A stretch of 64,000 nt of DNA from Thalassia testudinum (GCA_037157565.1 JAZHRO010000014.1:101897501-101961500), one strand, 5' to 3'; positions 1-9,894 are shown, counted from the first letter of the stretch. Made by a program: numbers and translations. The notes: generated from the letters alone by a model not told the origin.

Positions 1-342
1 ATTTTTATTAGGCACAGGAATTTTGTGGGATAAGATTTAGAAAGAATCGCTCCAACTTCAAGAAGATTTGAATAATTTTCGGAAAATCAGGAAATGTTTG
101 CCTTAAAGATGGTGATTACTATAGAAAGAAGGCAATTGATTCCTAAATTAATTGCTTCCTTTTGTCTTTCAAGGATTAAGGGATGGTTTAAGGAAGAAAA
201 GAAATTACTTGCCCTGGAGTAGTTGACTTACGGGAGGGATCTTCTCGTGAAATACCTGCAAGATCACAACAAAACAAAGTAGGGCAAGTTAGTGTTCAAT
301 ATGAAAAAAGAATGTAGAGATTAGTGATAAATTGCACGTTGC
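1..342 (-). mobile_element. 5' leader of LTR element H (runs off window)
   Basis: Untranslated leader just inside the PBS of a minus-strand LTR retrotransposon whose body lies left of the window. Read on the minus strand it aligns clearly with the leader of element K (28,534-28,870). The same order of phrases is seen after the PBS, with scattered substitutions. No coding frame is seen. H and K are therefore relatives in opposite orientation. Confidence 0.8.
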
Positions 343-360
343 TCCCCGGCAATGGCGCCA
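343..360 (-). promoter_or_regulatory. Primer-binding site of element H (tRNA-Asp)
   Basis: The minus strand reads TGGCGCCATTGCCGGGGA, which differs by one base from the complement of the plant tRNA-Asp(GTC) 3' end. It lies three bases inside the LTR terminus at 364. Athila/Tat-type gypsy elements typically use tRNA-Asp. Confidence 0.9.
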
Positions 361-606
361 AAATGTTGGCAGCGCTTGATCATGTTTTAACAGTCAGTTG
401 CGTCGTAGTATAGTTAACCAAGCGTTGACAACAAATAAAATTTTATTACTCGAAAACCTAAGTATCCGAGGTCGAACACAGGAAGCAAATGGAATTCATT
501 CACTAATCTCAATGATGTAATTGAACACTTAGAGTTACTCAAAACTTAATCCAAAATATAAATGCAAGAGTTTATGAATTAAAATTGTAGCGAAAATAAA
601 GAGTTG

Positions 607-632
607 GACGTCTGATCATAGGATTAGATGTC
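607..632 (-). repeat. GACGTC hairpin in LTR H
   Basis: Inverted repeat GACGTCTGATC - ATAG - GATTAGATGTC. The 11-bp arms differ only by two C-to-T type changes. It is the counterpart of the perfect palindrome at 28,257-28,284 in LTR K and sits at the same place, upstream of the U5 phrase. Confidence 0.75.
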
Positions 633-639
633 TTAAATG

Positions 640-990
640 ATGGCCCTTCTGTTCTTCTCTAGCTTTCTCTTCTTCTTCTTCCTTCTTCTAATTTTCCTGT
701 CTCTGCTTCGGTTGCTTCTCTTCTGCCTTCCTAGCTTTTGCTTCTCTTCTACAATGTCTTTCTCCTTCTTCTTCCCCTGTGGGTCTTCTTTCTTTCTTTC
801 TTCTTCCTTCTTCAGCCTTAGCTCTCCACTGGCGTTTTCTCTTCCTTCCTTCTTTTTCTTCCCTTGGTCTGCCGTTCCTCTGCTACAGTGTGTCTCTCTT
901 CTTCTTTTCCTTCTCTTGCTGTGCCTCTTCCTCCCTTAGCTTCCTCTGACGTTCTCTTCTCTTTGGCTTCTTTCCTTCTTCCCTACACAC
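640..990 (-). repeat. GAA/GGAAG purine tract (sense strand) in LTR H
   Basis: About 350 bp of almost pure CTT/CTTC on the plus strand, so GAAGAAG in the LTR's own sense strand. The same kind of tract occupies the same place in LTR K (27,960-28,240, plus) and LTR I (60,600-60,660, minus). Open frames here are low-complexity artefacts. Confidence 0.75.
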
Positions 991-1271
991 ACAACATCGA
1001 AGAGCAAAACCTACCCCTCTACCCACACCCGCATCTCTTTCTCTCTGCGTATCTCTCTTTGGTACACTCTCCCAGAGCTGGGTAATCGGGTTAGGTCGCG
1101 TGCCCGGGTCCAGGCGCACTGACGTGGGTGTGGTGCACGAGGAGTGCTCGGTAGGTTAGTCGGGTCGGGTGCCAGGCCCGCGGGGGGGGGGGGGATGTCG
1201 CGGACGAGGCATGATAGGTGAGGGACCTCACCCCATGTGTGTCTCGAGGCGATCAGAGTAAAGCACAAATT

Positions 1272-1315
1272 CAATATAAGCGACGCGCCTCACTCCTGCG
1301 TTCACAAGGTGGGAC
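1272..1315 (-). promoter_or_regulatory. snRNA-like USE + TATA pair in LTR H
   Basis: On the minus strand GTCCCACCTTG (1305-1315; two differences from the plant snRNA USE core GTCCCACATCG) is followed after 26 bases by TATATTG (1272-1278). The USE-like box is the right arm of a dyad GGTGGGAC-ATTA-GTCCCACC. It is weaker than the copies in K and I, and function is inferred. Confidence 0.55.
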
Positions 1316-1435
1316 TAATGTCCCACCAACTTTTGCGTGCACCTGTAGGCGGATGACTTCTTCCAATTGCTGCAGCTGGAGGCCTCGCCAAACTAATTGC
1401 CCTTCTATCTGAGTTTGCGCACGACTAAACCAACA

Positions 1436-2658
1436 CCTAGGGTTAGGTTCTAATAACCCTACGACTAAGTTAGACTCCTCAGCCCATATTCAGGTGGTCC
1501 GAAATACAGAAAAATAGGTTAAGGCTGTATTTGGTGATTTGTGGGGATGTTAGGTGTTTTTGCCTCAAAACACTTTGATTTACATAACTCAAACTTCTTA
1601 ACATAATACTTTTTTTTTCTTTTTTCTATTTTTTTCAAGCAAATACCTCTTTTGTATGCTTTTTTTTATATATCTACAGGCATAATGCCGCTACCAGCAT
1701 GACATAACGCAAAAATGCACACAACATACATACTTTTATTCATGAGGCATTATTTGGGGTTTTTAGGGATAACCAAGAGGATCTCGGGTGGCTTATTTGG
1801 TGGAAGTGCCTACTCTTGGCAACAGGTAAGGAATAAATTGGATGACATATTTTTGACTTTGACATTAGTACCCTCCTTTAGCCAAGGATTTCGTAGAGGA
1901 TGGTCGTGACCATACACCTCAGTCCTAGTTTTATTAGAACCCACTCTCTGTGTTTTTGCCTTATTTGGTGGCTCTCATACAGAATTTCTCACAAAATTAG
2001 TACGCAAGAACTGAGAGCGAAAACTATGCCCATCTCTGAGTGTCATTATTCAATTTTTTTAAAGTTAAAGATTCCTTACACTAGCCTTAGAGCATCAGTA
2101 GACTCTCTACTCTCATCTCACATATGTTTTAGTGGATCTACTAGAAGATGGTTCACCTGACTCCCTGATTGTTGTCCAAGGGTTCAGGAGAAGAATCAAT
2201 GCTTCTTCTCGACAAACTAGAGATATCTATCTATTTTCGCAGTGGATCCATTGCAAATTCTACATGCAGATGTGAGATTATACTGGATTCTAAGCTTATG
2301 AATCTACTAAAGAATAAATCTTTAATAAAACCTCTTGATAAAACTATCTCATCCCCCACTTGTTGGAAGAAAATTTTCAGTTTTTATGGACTACCCCCCA
2401 TGCCTAAGTGTTTGCATGTCCTCATGCATGAATAAAGCAATAGGGTAGGGTGTATGTGGATAGAAATCACTTGAAATTGCTTGAGTTGTCGTTCAGCTCA
2501 TGCCATCACTGCAATGCCATACAATATGAGAAAATGAAATATGCTATGTATATATGGTATGTATATATGTATACGTGCTAAGTTTAACGCCTCCAACTGG
2601 GCAACTCATCAGTCACACATCCTCAAAGATGTTTCATTTCGTCATCACGAGGAGGTTC
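1436..2658 (-). mobile_element. 3' noncoding region of Athila-like element B
   Basis: The region downstream of the integrase of B, with no gene. It contains the Athila-type internal motif at 2392-2430 (minus: GAGGACATG ... GCATGGGGGG), and a GGAGGCGTTAAAC phrase near 2590 that also follows the J ORF. Positions 1440-1800 match 40,180-40,521 in element G. B's 3' LTR is not present; the sequence stops at LTR H. Confidence 0.7.
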
Positions 2659-2933
2659 CTAGGCAAAGAATGGTTTGAGGCATTGGCCATTAACCATAAA
2701 AACATGCCCAGATTTCAGGTCTCTAATTTGGACTGCCTCATTAGGATACGGGTGGACCACCAGAAATGGCCTGGTCCACTTGGACTTGAGCTTTCCCACA
2801 AAGAATTTGAGTTGGGAGTCAAACAACCAGACCTGTTGGTTAGGTGCGAACTCCTTCCTCCGGATGTGTCGATCATGGAAAGCCTTTGTCTTGTCTTTGT
2901 ATATTTTTGCATTCTCGTATGCTTCCCGCCTAA
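2659..2933 (-). pseudogene. Athila integrase C-terminal part (element B, split)
   Basis: The minus strand encodes the end of an Athila-clade integrase. It begins at RREAYENAKIY, continues through RRKEFAPNQQVWLF and KLKSKWTRPFLV (the GPF/Y-type C-terminal domain that binds DNA), and ends in a stop. The N-terminal and catalytic parts are at 9895-10,834. The two halves are separated by element J, which lies exactly between residues that are adjacent in the family, so this gene was broken by insertion. Confidence 0.88.
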
Positions 2934-4327
2934 TGATAACACTACACAAGGGGGTGATAATTATGCTGAATATGGCCCATCTTTAGAATAAAAAGCACAA
3001 CATAAGTAGAATGGGAGCATTGCATGCATCATGTACCAAGATTGCTTATAAACTGTATTAATGGCCATTTGTGTAAGCATTTGTCAAAGCAGGCCTCAGA
3101 TGAGCAATCGGACCACACGGATGAATTCAGAACGACGAACGGAGTCCAACGGACTCAAGATCGGCCAATCCGACATCTGGAGCTCCTACAATGGGCCCAA
3201 GAAGTTCTGACCATTGATGTGGAGATCAACGGCCCATATTGCGCCACGTCAACCCTGCTCCACCGCGTGTCACGCCTTCATCCAGCCAAGATCAGATCTC
3301 GGCCGTCGATCTTCGATCGAACGGCCGAGACTCGCTGCCCCGCCTGCGGTCGCTGCGACAAAGCGCGATTGTGGCGCAACGGTTACGTGCACGCCCGCGT
3401 CGCGTTCGCGAGAAGTCGAAATTGAAGACGGAGGACGTGCACGGTGAAATTGGGCCGCCCGATCAGCAGTGGGCGGCCGTGATCTCGCCACGCGGCGCAA
3501 CCGCAGCTAACGTACCCCCACACATGCGTGCACGCCGGGCGATGACGCTCGCGCACACGCGTGCCCGAGGCGCGATCCCAGCACAGCCGAGGAGGATTCT
3601 CAGTTGTCCGATCTTCTATCGAACGGCTCTCGTTCAACAGCCACGGATCGCACGAGGAGAAGAAACGAGGCGGGCAGCTGACCAGTGGCTGGAGGGCTTC
3701 ACCGACGCTTTTGGGAGTGGTTTTAGCGACTCTCTGGACGTCGCTGAAGTCCCTTCTTTTAGGAAGCCCTTAACCCTATTTAAACCCCCTCCAACCACTC
3801 ATTCAAGGCATTCACTCCCTTTGCAACTACTCCACCCCTCTCTTAGCTAGCTTTAGGCCCTCTTGTAATCGCCCGAGACGACGAGCCACCGACGGAGCCT
3901 CCTCCACCGCCGTGGCTGCCTCGTCGCTCTCCACACACACACACACACTCTCTCTCTTTCTTTTAAAGCTTTCTATTACTTTTGTTGAAGCATGTATTTA
4001 ATGTTGTAAACTATGAACTACAAGTGCATGATTAATGAAGTTATTTTCCGTTCAGTTGTCATTTTAATTTCCGTTCAAGTTGCATGATCAAACAAAGAAC
4101 TTTCTAACCCTAAACCCTCTCTCTCTATCTTTCTCTCGCTTTTCAAAACCACATCTTTCGCAAGCAAAACTCCGCACTTTCCGTGACAACAAGTGATAAG
4201 CAAAATCTGATTTCCACGCCTCCCTGAGACCGACACTCAGACTTACCTCCGTTTACTTATTTTAAAACCAACGTTGCAAGTGCGACTATAACGACACTTC
4301 TTAACACACACGCACAACGACACGTCA
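2934..4327 (+). mobile_element. 5' LTR of element J
   Basis: Starts TGATAACACT and ends CACGTCA. It is closely similar along its length to 8518-9893, with scattered substitutions and small indels. It contains a GC- and CpG-rich segment (3240-3620), a TATTTAAA box near 3776 and an (AC)n(CT)n microsatellite near 3930-3960. Open frames in the GC-rich block are not genes. Confidence 0.92.
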
Positions 4328-4332
4328 GTTTT

Positions 4333-4350
4333 TGACGCCGTTGTCGGGGA
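4333..4350 (+). promoter_or_regulatory. Primer-binding site of element J (decayed tRNA-Asp)
   Basis: TGACGCCGTTGTCGGGGA, 16 of 18 bases matching the complement of the tRNA-Asp 3' end. Both differences are transitions (one G to A, one C to T), as expected from cytosine deamination. It lies six bases inside the 5' LTR. Confidence 0.85.
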
Positions 4351-5454
4351 GGCAACGGATTTGTTTTATCACCTCCATTCCACATTCATCCTCACATCGT
4401 CTAATGCCCTATTTTCCTTTTTACTTGATGGTTGCAGGAATTTGGCACGTGGACGGCGAAGCAACGCATCCCACGACGGTAGCAAGGAAGTAGGCGCTAC
4501 GAGGACCGATAGTGAGTAATCTTTCTCTCATTGTTTGCTTGCGTGAGAAAACTAAAAAAAATTGTAAAAACTGAATAAAATTGGCATGGTGTACGATTTC
4601 TTGACCCACATCCTTAACACATCACCCCACAAAAAAAATGTACACTCTAACATTCTGAATAAATTCTTGGAGTGTTCTTTTCTTTTTCTTGAGTGGTGTT
4701 TGCGAAGCCACCGTGAGTTGACCTGGGCCACACCACTCAACCCTAAAACTGACTCATCTAATAGAAGCTGCATGATCATTAGGATGAGTACACTAGGGTT
4801 TTAGAGCCTCTACAGAATAAAAGGAAATCTACTTTCACCGAGTTGTGTGCAGAACTTGACGTGTCCACTGAAACTTGTCTGAAAACATTAAGACACGTCA
4901 ACCCTAAAAAGCACTAAAGTAAGGATGAAACACTAAAAGACACCACATCTTAACAAATCCTTGCTTGAAAATCATGTTTTGCTAGAAGCACACACCTTGA
5001 AAGTGGAAAATTAAGAGGCACCACCCCAATCAACGCCTCATCACATCACCCTAAGCACAAGCACTATCCTAACCCTTTAAAACTGAGTAGACGTGCCCAA
5101 GGAAGGACTAAGTTAAGTCTCAAAAGGCGAGGTTTGGTTTGCTAGGCACTTGGCTTTCATTCCCTTGGTAGAATCTGGTGACTAGGCTGCGGGGTAGTGT
5201 CAAATGACCGCGGTTGTGGGGTCTATGGAACTGGAGGGCAAGCCAAAGGAAGAACCTTCCCTGCAATCCCCTCGTAATCAACCTGGCCAGATTAACCTTG
5301 GGAAGGGGAGTCCAGTGCTTACGGACTTAATCAACCTTTGTGAGATTTCTAGGTCTCCTAAGGAATACACCATAAGGACTAGGCTTGTTTGCTTGGTTAA
5401 GGACACAACTCTCTCGCATCTATTCTTCCCGCATCCCTCCATTTCTTCCAAACC
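4351..5454 (+). mobile_element. Untranslated leader of element J
   Basis: About 1.1 kb between PBS and ORF with no convincing coding frame. The stretch 5160-5240 (the phrase around GCCAAAGGAAGAACCTTCC) recurs reverse-complemented in the leader of B near 15,715-15,780, and more weakly in C near 52,215-52,260. Leaders of J, B and C therefore share a common module, possibly packaging-related (inference). Confidence 0.65.
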
Positions 5455-7200
5455 ATGGATTTCAATGCCTATCCATCTTACCCAAACTACCCCCAACTAG
5501 ATTTGTATGCTAACCCAAGTAGACCATACCCACAGCCTACTTGGGCTAACCAACCACCAAGTTGGGGATACAACCTTGAATATCCCTCTTGGCCCAATTA
5601 TGACCAAACCGCACCAACCTCTTATTGGAATACACCCAACATAGACAACCAAGGGTACGATTCAAATCATGGGGCTCCATATCTCGATTCTCCTCACGAT
5701 GCCTCCTCATTTAGGTCCTACTCACTCTACTGTGATAGGACCTACACTTTAGGAGAACACCAAGAACCCTACCCTTCTCAGGATAATAACCAAGAAAGGT
5801 CTTCTGAATTCAACATCCTTTCCTACTTGACCTTTGGATTGGAAGGAGTTCTAGACAAATGGAAATCAGAAAATGATCAGAAATCTAGGCAAGCCCAGGA
5901 TCATCAACCTTTGATTTGGTCCCTTGATGAAGAATCTGACTGGGAGGAGAACTTAGAACCTCAACTATTCTGGAGTAGGACCAAACAAAGAATGGTTCCT
6001 CTTGAAGAACTGGACCCTGAACATGATAGAATAGAGGACCCACCCAAGAACCTAAACACCAGTATGGATTCTGATCCACAACCTCACCCATACTCTCTTA
6101 ACCTGGAATTCAAGGAGGAAATCCAAAGGACACCCAATGACACCATGTCAATTCTTGATAACCTCCAGTTAGAACTACACAGACAGAATCAAGAATTGGT
6201 TAAAGGGCAACAGGCCATGTTGGATTTGTTCCAACAATTGGGGGAAGAAGGCCAGAGAAAGCTGTTGCACACAACGCCTTTCATGGAATTCATAAAGCAA
6301 GGACCTACCATGATCAATTGGACTACACCCAGTCACCCTGATTTGGTTCAATCCACCATTGATACCCCTCAGGAGTTGGATAGCTCAGTGGATAAGGACA
6401 GTAAGGATTCCTCAGAACACAATTTGGGGAGCATTGAGGACAAACACCAGGAGGAAACTAAGAATGTGAGGGGAGATGCCTTGGAATCCGAATCTAATCG
6501 GCCCAAGAGAAGCAATCCGGTGGGAATAGCAACCAACATCAGAAATGGGGAATGGAGTTACAATTTCAAAGAAATTGATTATGAATCGGTTGGAATCCCC
6601 ATCACAAATTTGGAGGAGGGCCGAGAGAAAGAATATGATCTAGAGGATGAAATTGACCCTACCTCTAAGGCAACCCCAAACAGTGAATCTGATACAAAGG
6701 AGGTTGAAGAAAATATTCTTGAGATCAAGGGCTTGGAGGGAATGAGCAATGAAACCATAGTTGCGGAAGAGATGGATTCGTCTTTGGAGAGAGGCCTCAT
6801 GCTTGATTGTTGGTCTCATTATGAAACTCTGGACTTTGTTACCTGCTCTACCAGAATAAAGATCCCGCAACTCGAATGCAGTGGAATTGATACACTTTCA
6901 ATGGATTACAATTTTATGGGGACACGAGGTGAATATAAAACCTACATCTTTAGTGTCTGGCATGTCATATTTGGGGTGCGTTCGTCCACAACAACTTGTT
7001 TGCATGCCCACAGACTAAGAGAGGGTCTGACACAGGCATGCATGATACATCTGTTGCAGAATCCCCGCCCCTTAGGAACGGGACTCCACCACAACCTAAT
7101 TTGCATCTGTGGACTTCTGATTTTGGGTCTGGTTAATTTTGAACATACCTCCTTGACCCAAACCATTCCTGTTTGTGCATCGCCCAGCTGGAGGCGTTAA
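5455..7200 (+). CDS. Acidic ORF of unknown function in element J
   Basis: An uninterrupted 581-codon ORF, starting at the first Met of a Tyr/Pro/Asn-rich N-terminus (residues 1-100, repeated YP, PNY and PSW motifs) and ending TAA. The middle is strongly acidic (many EE/DE/ED) with a helical, Gln-rich stretch around residues 235-275 (LQLELHRQNQELVKGQQ) that could form a coiled coil. I see no zinc knuckle, protease DSG, reverse transcriptase or integrase motif and no signal peptide. It does not resemble a gag I recognise. The last roughly 80 residues look less constrained. C carries a degraded ORF with a similar Tyr/Pro-rich N-terminus, and K carries an acidic ORF at the same place. Its intactness in an otherwise old element suggests recent selection or youth. 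Function unknown. Confidence 0.7.
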   Translation: MDFNAYPSYPNYPQLDLYANPSRPYPQPTWANQPPSWGYNLEYPSWPNYDQTAPTSYWNTPNIDNQGYDSNHGAPYLDSPHDASSFRSYSLYCDRTYTLGEHQEPYPSQDNNQERSSEFNILSYLTFGLEGVLDKWKSENDQKSRQAQDHQPLIWSLDEESDWEENLEPQLFWSRTKQRMVPLEELDPEHDRIEDPPKNLNTSMDSDPQPHPYSLNLEFKEEIQRTPNDTMSILDNLQLELHRQNQELVKGQQAMLDLFQQLGEEGQRKLLHTTPFMEFIKQGPTMINWTTPSHPDLVQSTIDTPQELDSSVDKDSKDSSEHNLGSIEDKHQEETKNVRGDALESESNRPKRSNPVGIATNIRNGEWSYNFKEIDYESVGIPITNLEEGREKEYDLEDEIDPTSKATPNSESDTKEVEENILEIKGLEGMSNETIVAEEMDSSLERGLMLDCWSHYETLDFVTCSTRIKIPQLECSGIDTLSMDYNFMGTRGEYKTYIFSVWHVIFGVRSSTTTCLHAHRLREGLTQACMIHLLQNPRPLGTGLHHNLICICGLLILGLVNFEHTSLTQTIPVCASPSWRR

Positions 7201-7212
7201 ACTCAGCACTTC

Positions 7213-7228
7213 CTGGGAAGCAACCCAG
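7213..7228 (+). other. Hairpin downstream of the J ORF
   Basis: CTGGG-AAGCAA-CCCAG, starting 13 bases after the ORF stop and following a GGAGGCGTTAAACTCAGCAC phrase. K has the equivalent ACGGG-AGGTAA-CCCGT at 31,330-31,345 after GCATTAAATTTAGCGCTT. The stems differ in sequence but keep pairing, which supports an RNA structure. Confidence 0.65.
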
Positions 7229-7304
7229 AGGATTCAGACTGATTTAGTAGTTTACGTCACTCAGGTACTATCTTTTTGAACCCTTTTCAAATTCATGTAT
7301 TTGC

Positions 7305-7340
7305 CAATGAGGACATTGTCCAACTTAAGCATGGGGGGGT
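7305..7340 (+). promoter_or_regulatory. Internal GAGGACATTG / G7 motif of element J
   Basis: CAATGAGGACATTG, then AACTTAAGCATGGGGGGGT. The same pair occurs in K (31,552-31,587), C (minus, 50,153-50,190) and B (minus, 2392-2430). The G run resembles a polypurine tract, but it is more than 1 kb from the 3' LTR and may be a second plus-strand primer (inference). Confidence 0.7.
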
Positions 7341-8504
7341 GGTAAATTGCATAATCCTGAGCTCAATTAATCAGTCTAAATGAATAAATAAATTAAAAAA
7401 AAAAATTTAAGAAAACTTAGGCATTAGAAACTTGTCAATAGTGGGAAATAATACAAAAAGAACTTAAACACTTAGACTTTTCAGGCCTTCAGGCTTAATC
7501 AGCCCTGGTGTCCGTTAAAATATGGATTTAGCGGCGAATCCTTGTAACCTTAAGCTATTCTAATCCACCTACTAAATAAGGTAATAAGTATACGACTTAT
7601 CAACTCACCCTTTAACTCAGAAAAACTTTGAGTCTAAGCATCTGCACACATTTTTGCACAGACTCACTTCTCGGAGATTTTGACAGAAATTGGGTAGCTA
7701 ATGAACTCTCTAGGGTGGTATGGCTGGCAAGTTATCGTGGGTAACAGCCTATTGGTAGGTTGTCCAGAACCCAGCCACAGGCCATTTCTTCTTCATTGCC
7801 TCTAGGTACATTTGAGATCAGGGAAGCCACCTACGAAAAAAAAAAGGTAGAAGAAGAAAAGAAAATAAACCACACTTCACCACACAAGTATGGCTGGCAA
7901 GTGATAGTGGGTAACAGCCCATTGGTCGGTTGTCCAGAGCCCAGCTCAATAATTGCACAAAAAAGACCAAAACACCTAAGAAAGAAGCGGGGAAGTAGTA
8001 CAAGCCGGGGAGATATACACTGGAAAAATCCTTGTGTTGACTCTAATTAAAACAAACGTAGGGACAAAGCTACCAATCGAACAAATACACCTTCAGGCAA
8101 ATTTGTTTCCTTTTTCGGTCACCTAGAGGCGTAGAAACTCGAAGTCTATCTCAATTACCGTTAAGTGAGTCTATCACAACATTCACACCAAGATGCTTAG
8201 CACTTAGGGTTTTGACCGAGTTTTGGGTGGGTTGGGTATCCGTAAAAAGTTACCAACCCACACCAAATTCCGAAAAAATTCTAAAATATATATATATATA
8301 TACATATGTATAATATATACATTAAAGCAAGGATTCGGGCGATTCGTATTTTGGCAGACACCCGGGAGCTGCTTAGTCTTTGTAGATTAAGATCTTCGTA
8401 TATTTCCTCTTATTAACACGTAACGAAGTGTCTAAGCAATTACTTCTTAAATTTTGAAAGGAAATAAAAGCTAGAATAAACCTTGCTAGGGACTAGCAAG
8501 GAGT
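7341..8504 (+). mobile_element. 3' noncoding region of element J with duplicated motif
   Basis: No gene. It holds an A-rich stretch (7382-7440) and two copies, 170 bp apart, of a conserved block starting TGGCTGGCAAGT (7721-7777 and 7891-7945). In the first copy the 7-bp ends TGGCTGG and CCAGCCA can pair. The same two-copy arrangement is present in element C (49,509-49,567 and 49,727-49,790, minus). A TA microsatellite lies at about 8287-8302. Confidence 0.7.
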
Positions 8505-8517
8505 AAGCGTGGGGGTA
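8505..8517 (+). promoter_or_regulatory. Polypurine tract of element J
   Basis: AAGCGTGGGGGTA immediately before the 3' LTR start TGATAAC. K (GGCATGGGGGTA) and, on the minus strand, C and G have the same arrangement. Confidence 0.85.
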
Positions 8518-9893
8518 TGATAACACTACACAAGGGGGTGATAATTATGCTGAATATGGCCCATCTTTAGAATAAAAGGCACAACATAAGTAGAATGGGA
8601 GCATTGCATGCATCATGTACCAAGATTGCTTATAAACTGTATTAATGGCCATTTGTGTAAGTATTTGTCAAAGCAAGCCTCAGATGAGTAATCGGACTAC
8701 ACGGATGGATTCAGAACGACGAACGGAGTACAACGGACTCAAGATCGGCCAAATCCGACATCCGGAGCTTCTACAATGGGCCCAAGAAGTTCTGACCGTT
8801 GATCTGGAGATCAACGGCCCATATTGCGCCACGTCAGCCCCACTCCACCACGCGCCGCGCCCTCATCCATCCAAGATCAGATCTTGGCCGTCGATCTTCG
8901 ATCGACAAAGAGCGGCGTGGCGCAATAGTTAGCACGCACGCCCGCATGCACGCGACGCGGGTTCGAGCCACGTGGAGTCGAAATTGAAGATGGAGGACGC
9001 GCACGGTGAAATTGGGCAGCCCGATCAGCAGCGGGCGGTCGAGATCTCGCCATGCGGCGCAACCGCAGCTCACGCGCCCCCACGTGCGCGCACACGTCGG
9101 GCGATGACGCCCGCGCACACGCGCGCCCAAGGCGCGATCCCAGTGCAGCCGAGGAGGATTCTTAGCCGTCTGGTCTTCGATCAGACGGCTCTCGTTCAAC
9201 AGCCACGGATCGCACGAGGAGAAGAAACGATGCGGGCGGCTAACCAGTGGCTAGAGGGCTTCACCGACGCTTTTGGGAGTGGTTTTAGTGACGCTCTGGA
9301 CATCGCTAAAGCCCCTTCTTCTTTTAGGAAGCCCTTAACCCTATTTTAACCCCCTCCAACCACTCATTCAAGGCATTCACTCCCTTTGCAACTACTCCAC
9401 CCCTCTCTTAGCTAGCTTTAGGCCCTCTTGTAATCGCTGGAGACGACAAGCCACCGACGGAGCCTCCTCCACCGCCATGGCTGCCTCGTCGCTCTCCACA
9501 CACACACACTCTCTCTCTCTCTTTCTTTTAAAGCTTTCTATTACTTTTGTTGAAGCATGTATTTAATGTTGTAAGCTATGAACTACAAGTGCATGATTAA
9601 TGAAGTTATTTTCCGTTTAGTTGTCATTTTAATTTCTGTTCAAGTTTCATGATCAAACAAAGAACTTTCTAACCCTAAACCCTCTCTCTCTATCTTTCTC
9701 TTGCTTTTCAAAATCGCATCTTTCGCAAGCAAAACTCCGCACTTTCCGTGACAACAAGTGATAAGCAAAAATTCGATTTCCACGCCTCCCTGAGACCGAC
9801 ACTCGGACTCACCTCCGTTTACTTATTTTAAAACCGACGTTGCAAGTGCGACTATAACGACACTTCTTAACACACACGCACAACGACACATCA
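8518..9893 (+). mobile_element. 3' LTR of element J
   Basis: Second copy of the J LTR (TGATAACACT...ACACATCA), preceded by the PPT. It differs from the 5' LTR by multiple substitutions and small indels, for example around 8905-8960, so the insertion is not recent. Confidence 0.92.
9164..9190 (+). repeat. AGCCGTC hairpin in J 3' LTR
   Basis: AGCCGTCTG, a 9-base loop, then CAGACGGCT: 9 perfect base pairs, about 150 bp upstream of the TATA-like box. The 5' LTR copy (about 3600-3626) is degraded. Comparable GCCGTTGG-type hairpins occur upstream of TATA in LTRs B, C and E. Confidence 0.65.
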
Positions 9894-9894
9894 A

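Larger units (their letters stand above)
364..1435 (-). mobile_element. 5' LTR of element H
   Basis: The LTR has terminal inverted TGTTGG...CCAACA ends and is followed on its inner side by a tRNA-Asp PBS, so it is a 5' LTR. Its downstream half (about 364-1330) matches the downstream part of the K LTR (about 27,640-28,512): snRNA-like promoter block, GAA-rich tract, GACGTC palindrome and a gypsy U5 phrase. It is only 1072 bp because the long upstream U3 of K is absent. Its outer end abuts element B's 3' noncoding region, so H probably inserted into B. Confidence 0.75.
2934..9893 (+). mobile_element. Complete non-autonomous LTR element J
   Basis: Element with two LTRs (2934-4327, 8518-9893), a PBS, one long ORF and a PPT, but no gag-pol domains. 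It is inserted in the integrase of B in the opposite orientation. A clean 5-bp duplication is not seen: the flanks are CCTAA on the left and ATTAT on the right, compatible with a decayed CTAAT. It must have relied on reverse transcriptase and integrase supplied in trans. The tRNA-Asp PBS suggests an Athila/Tat helper, which is inference. Confidence 0.88.

Noticed and set aside
343..360. tRNA-Asp-like sequences here, at 28,516 and elsewhere
   Set aside because: Only the 18-nt primer-binding complement is present. No clover-leaf, so these are PBSs and not tRNA genes.
637..939. Phe/Leu/Ser-rich 100-codon frame that looks like a membrane protein
   Set aside because: Translation of a CTT/CTTC tract inside LTR H. 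Low complexity, no real protein.
1180..1193. Run of about a dozen Gs in LTR H as a G-quadruplex or PPT
   Set aside because: A single homopolymer inside the LTR, wrong place for a PPT and likely slippage. No conserved counterpart in K or I.
3239..3850. 203-codon open frame in J LTR
   Set aside because: Lies in GC-rich U3, with overlapping open frames on both strands and no homologous uninterrupted frame in the 3' LTR copy. Composition artefact.
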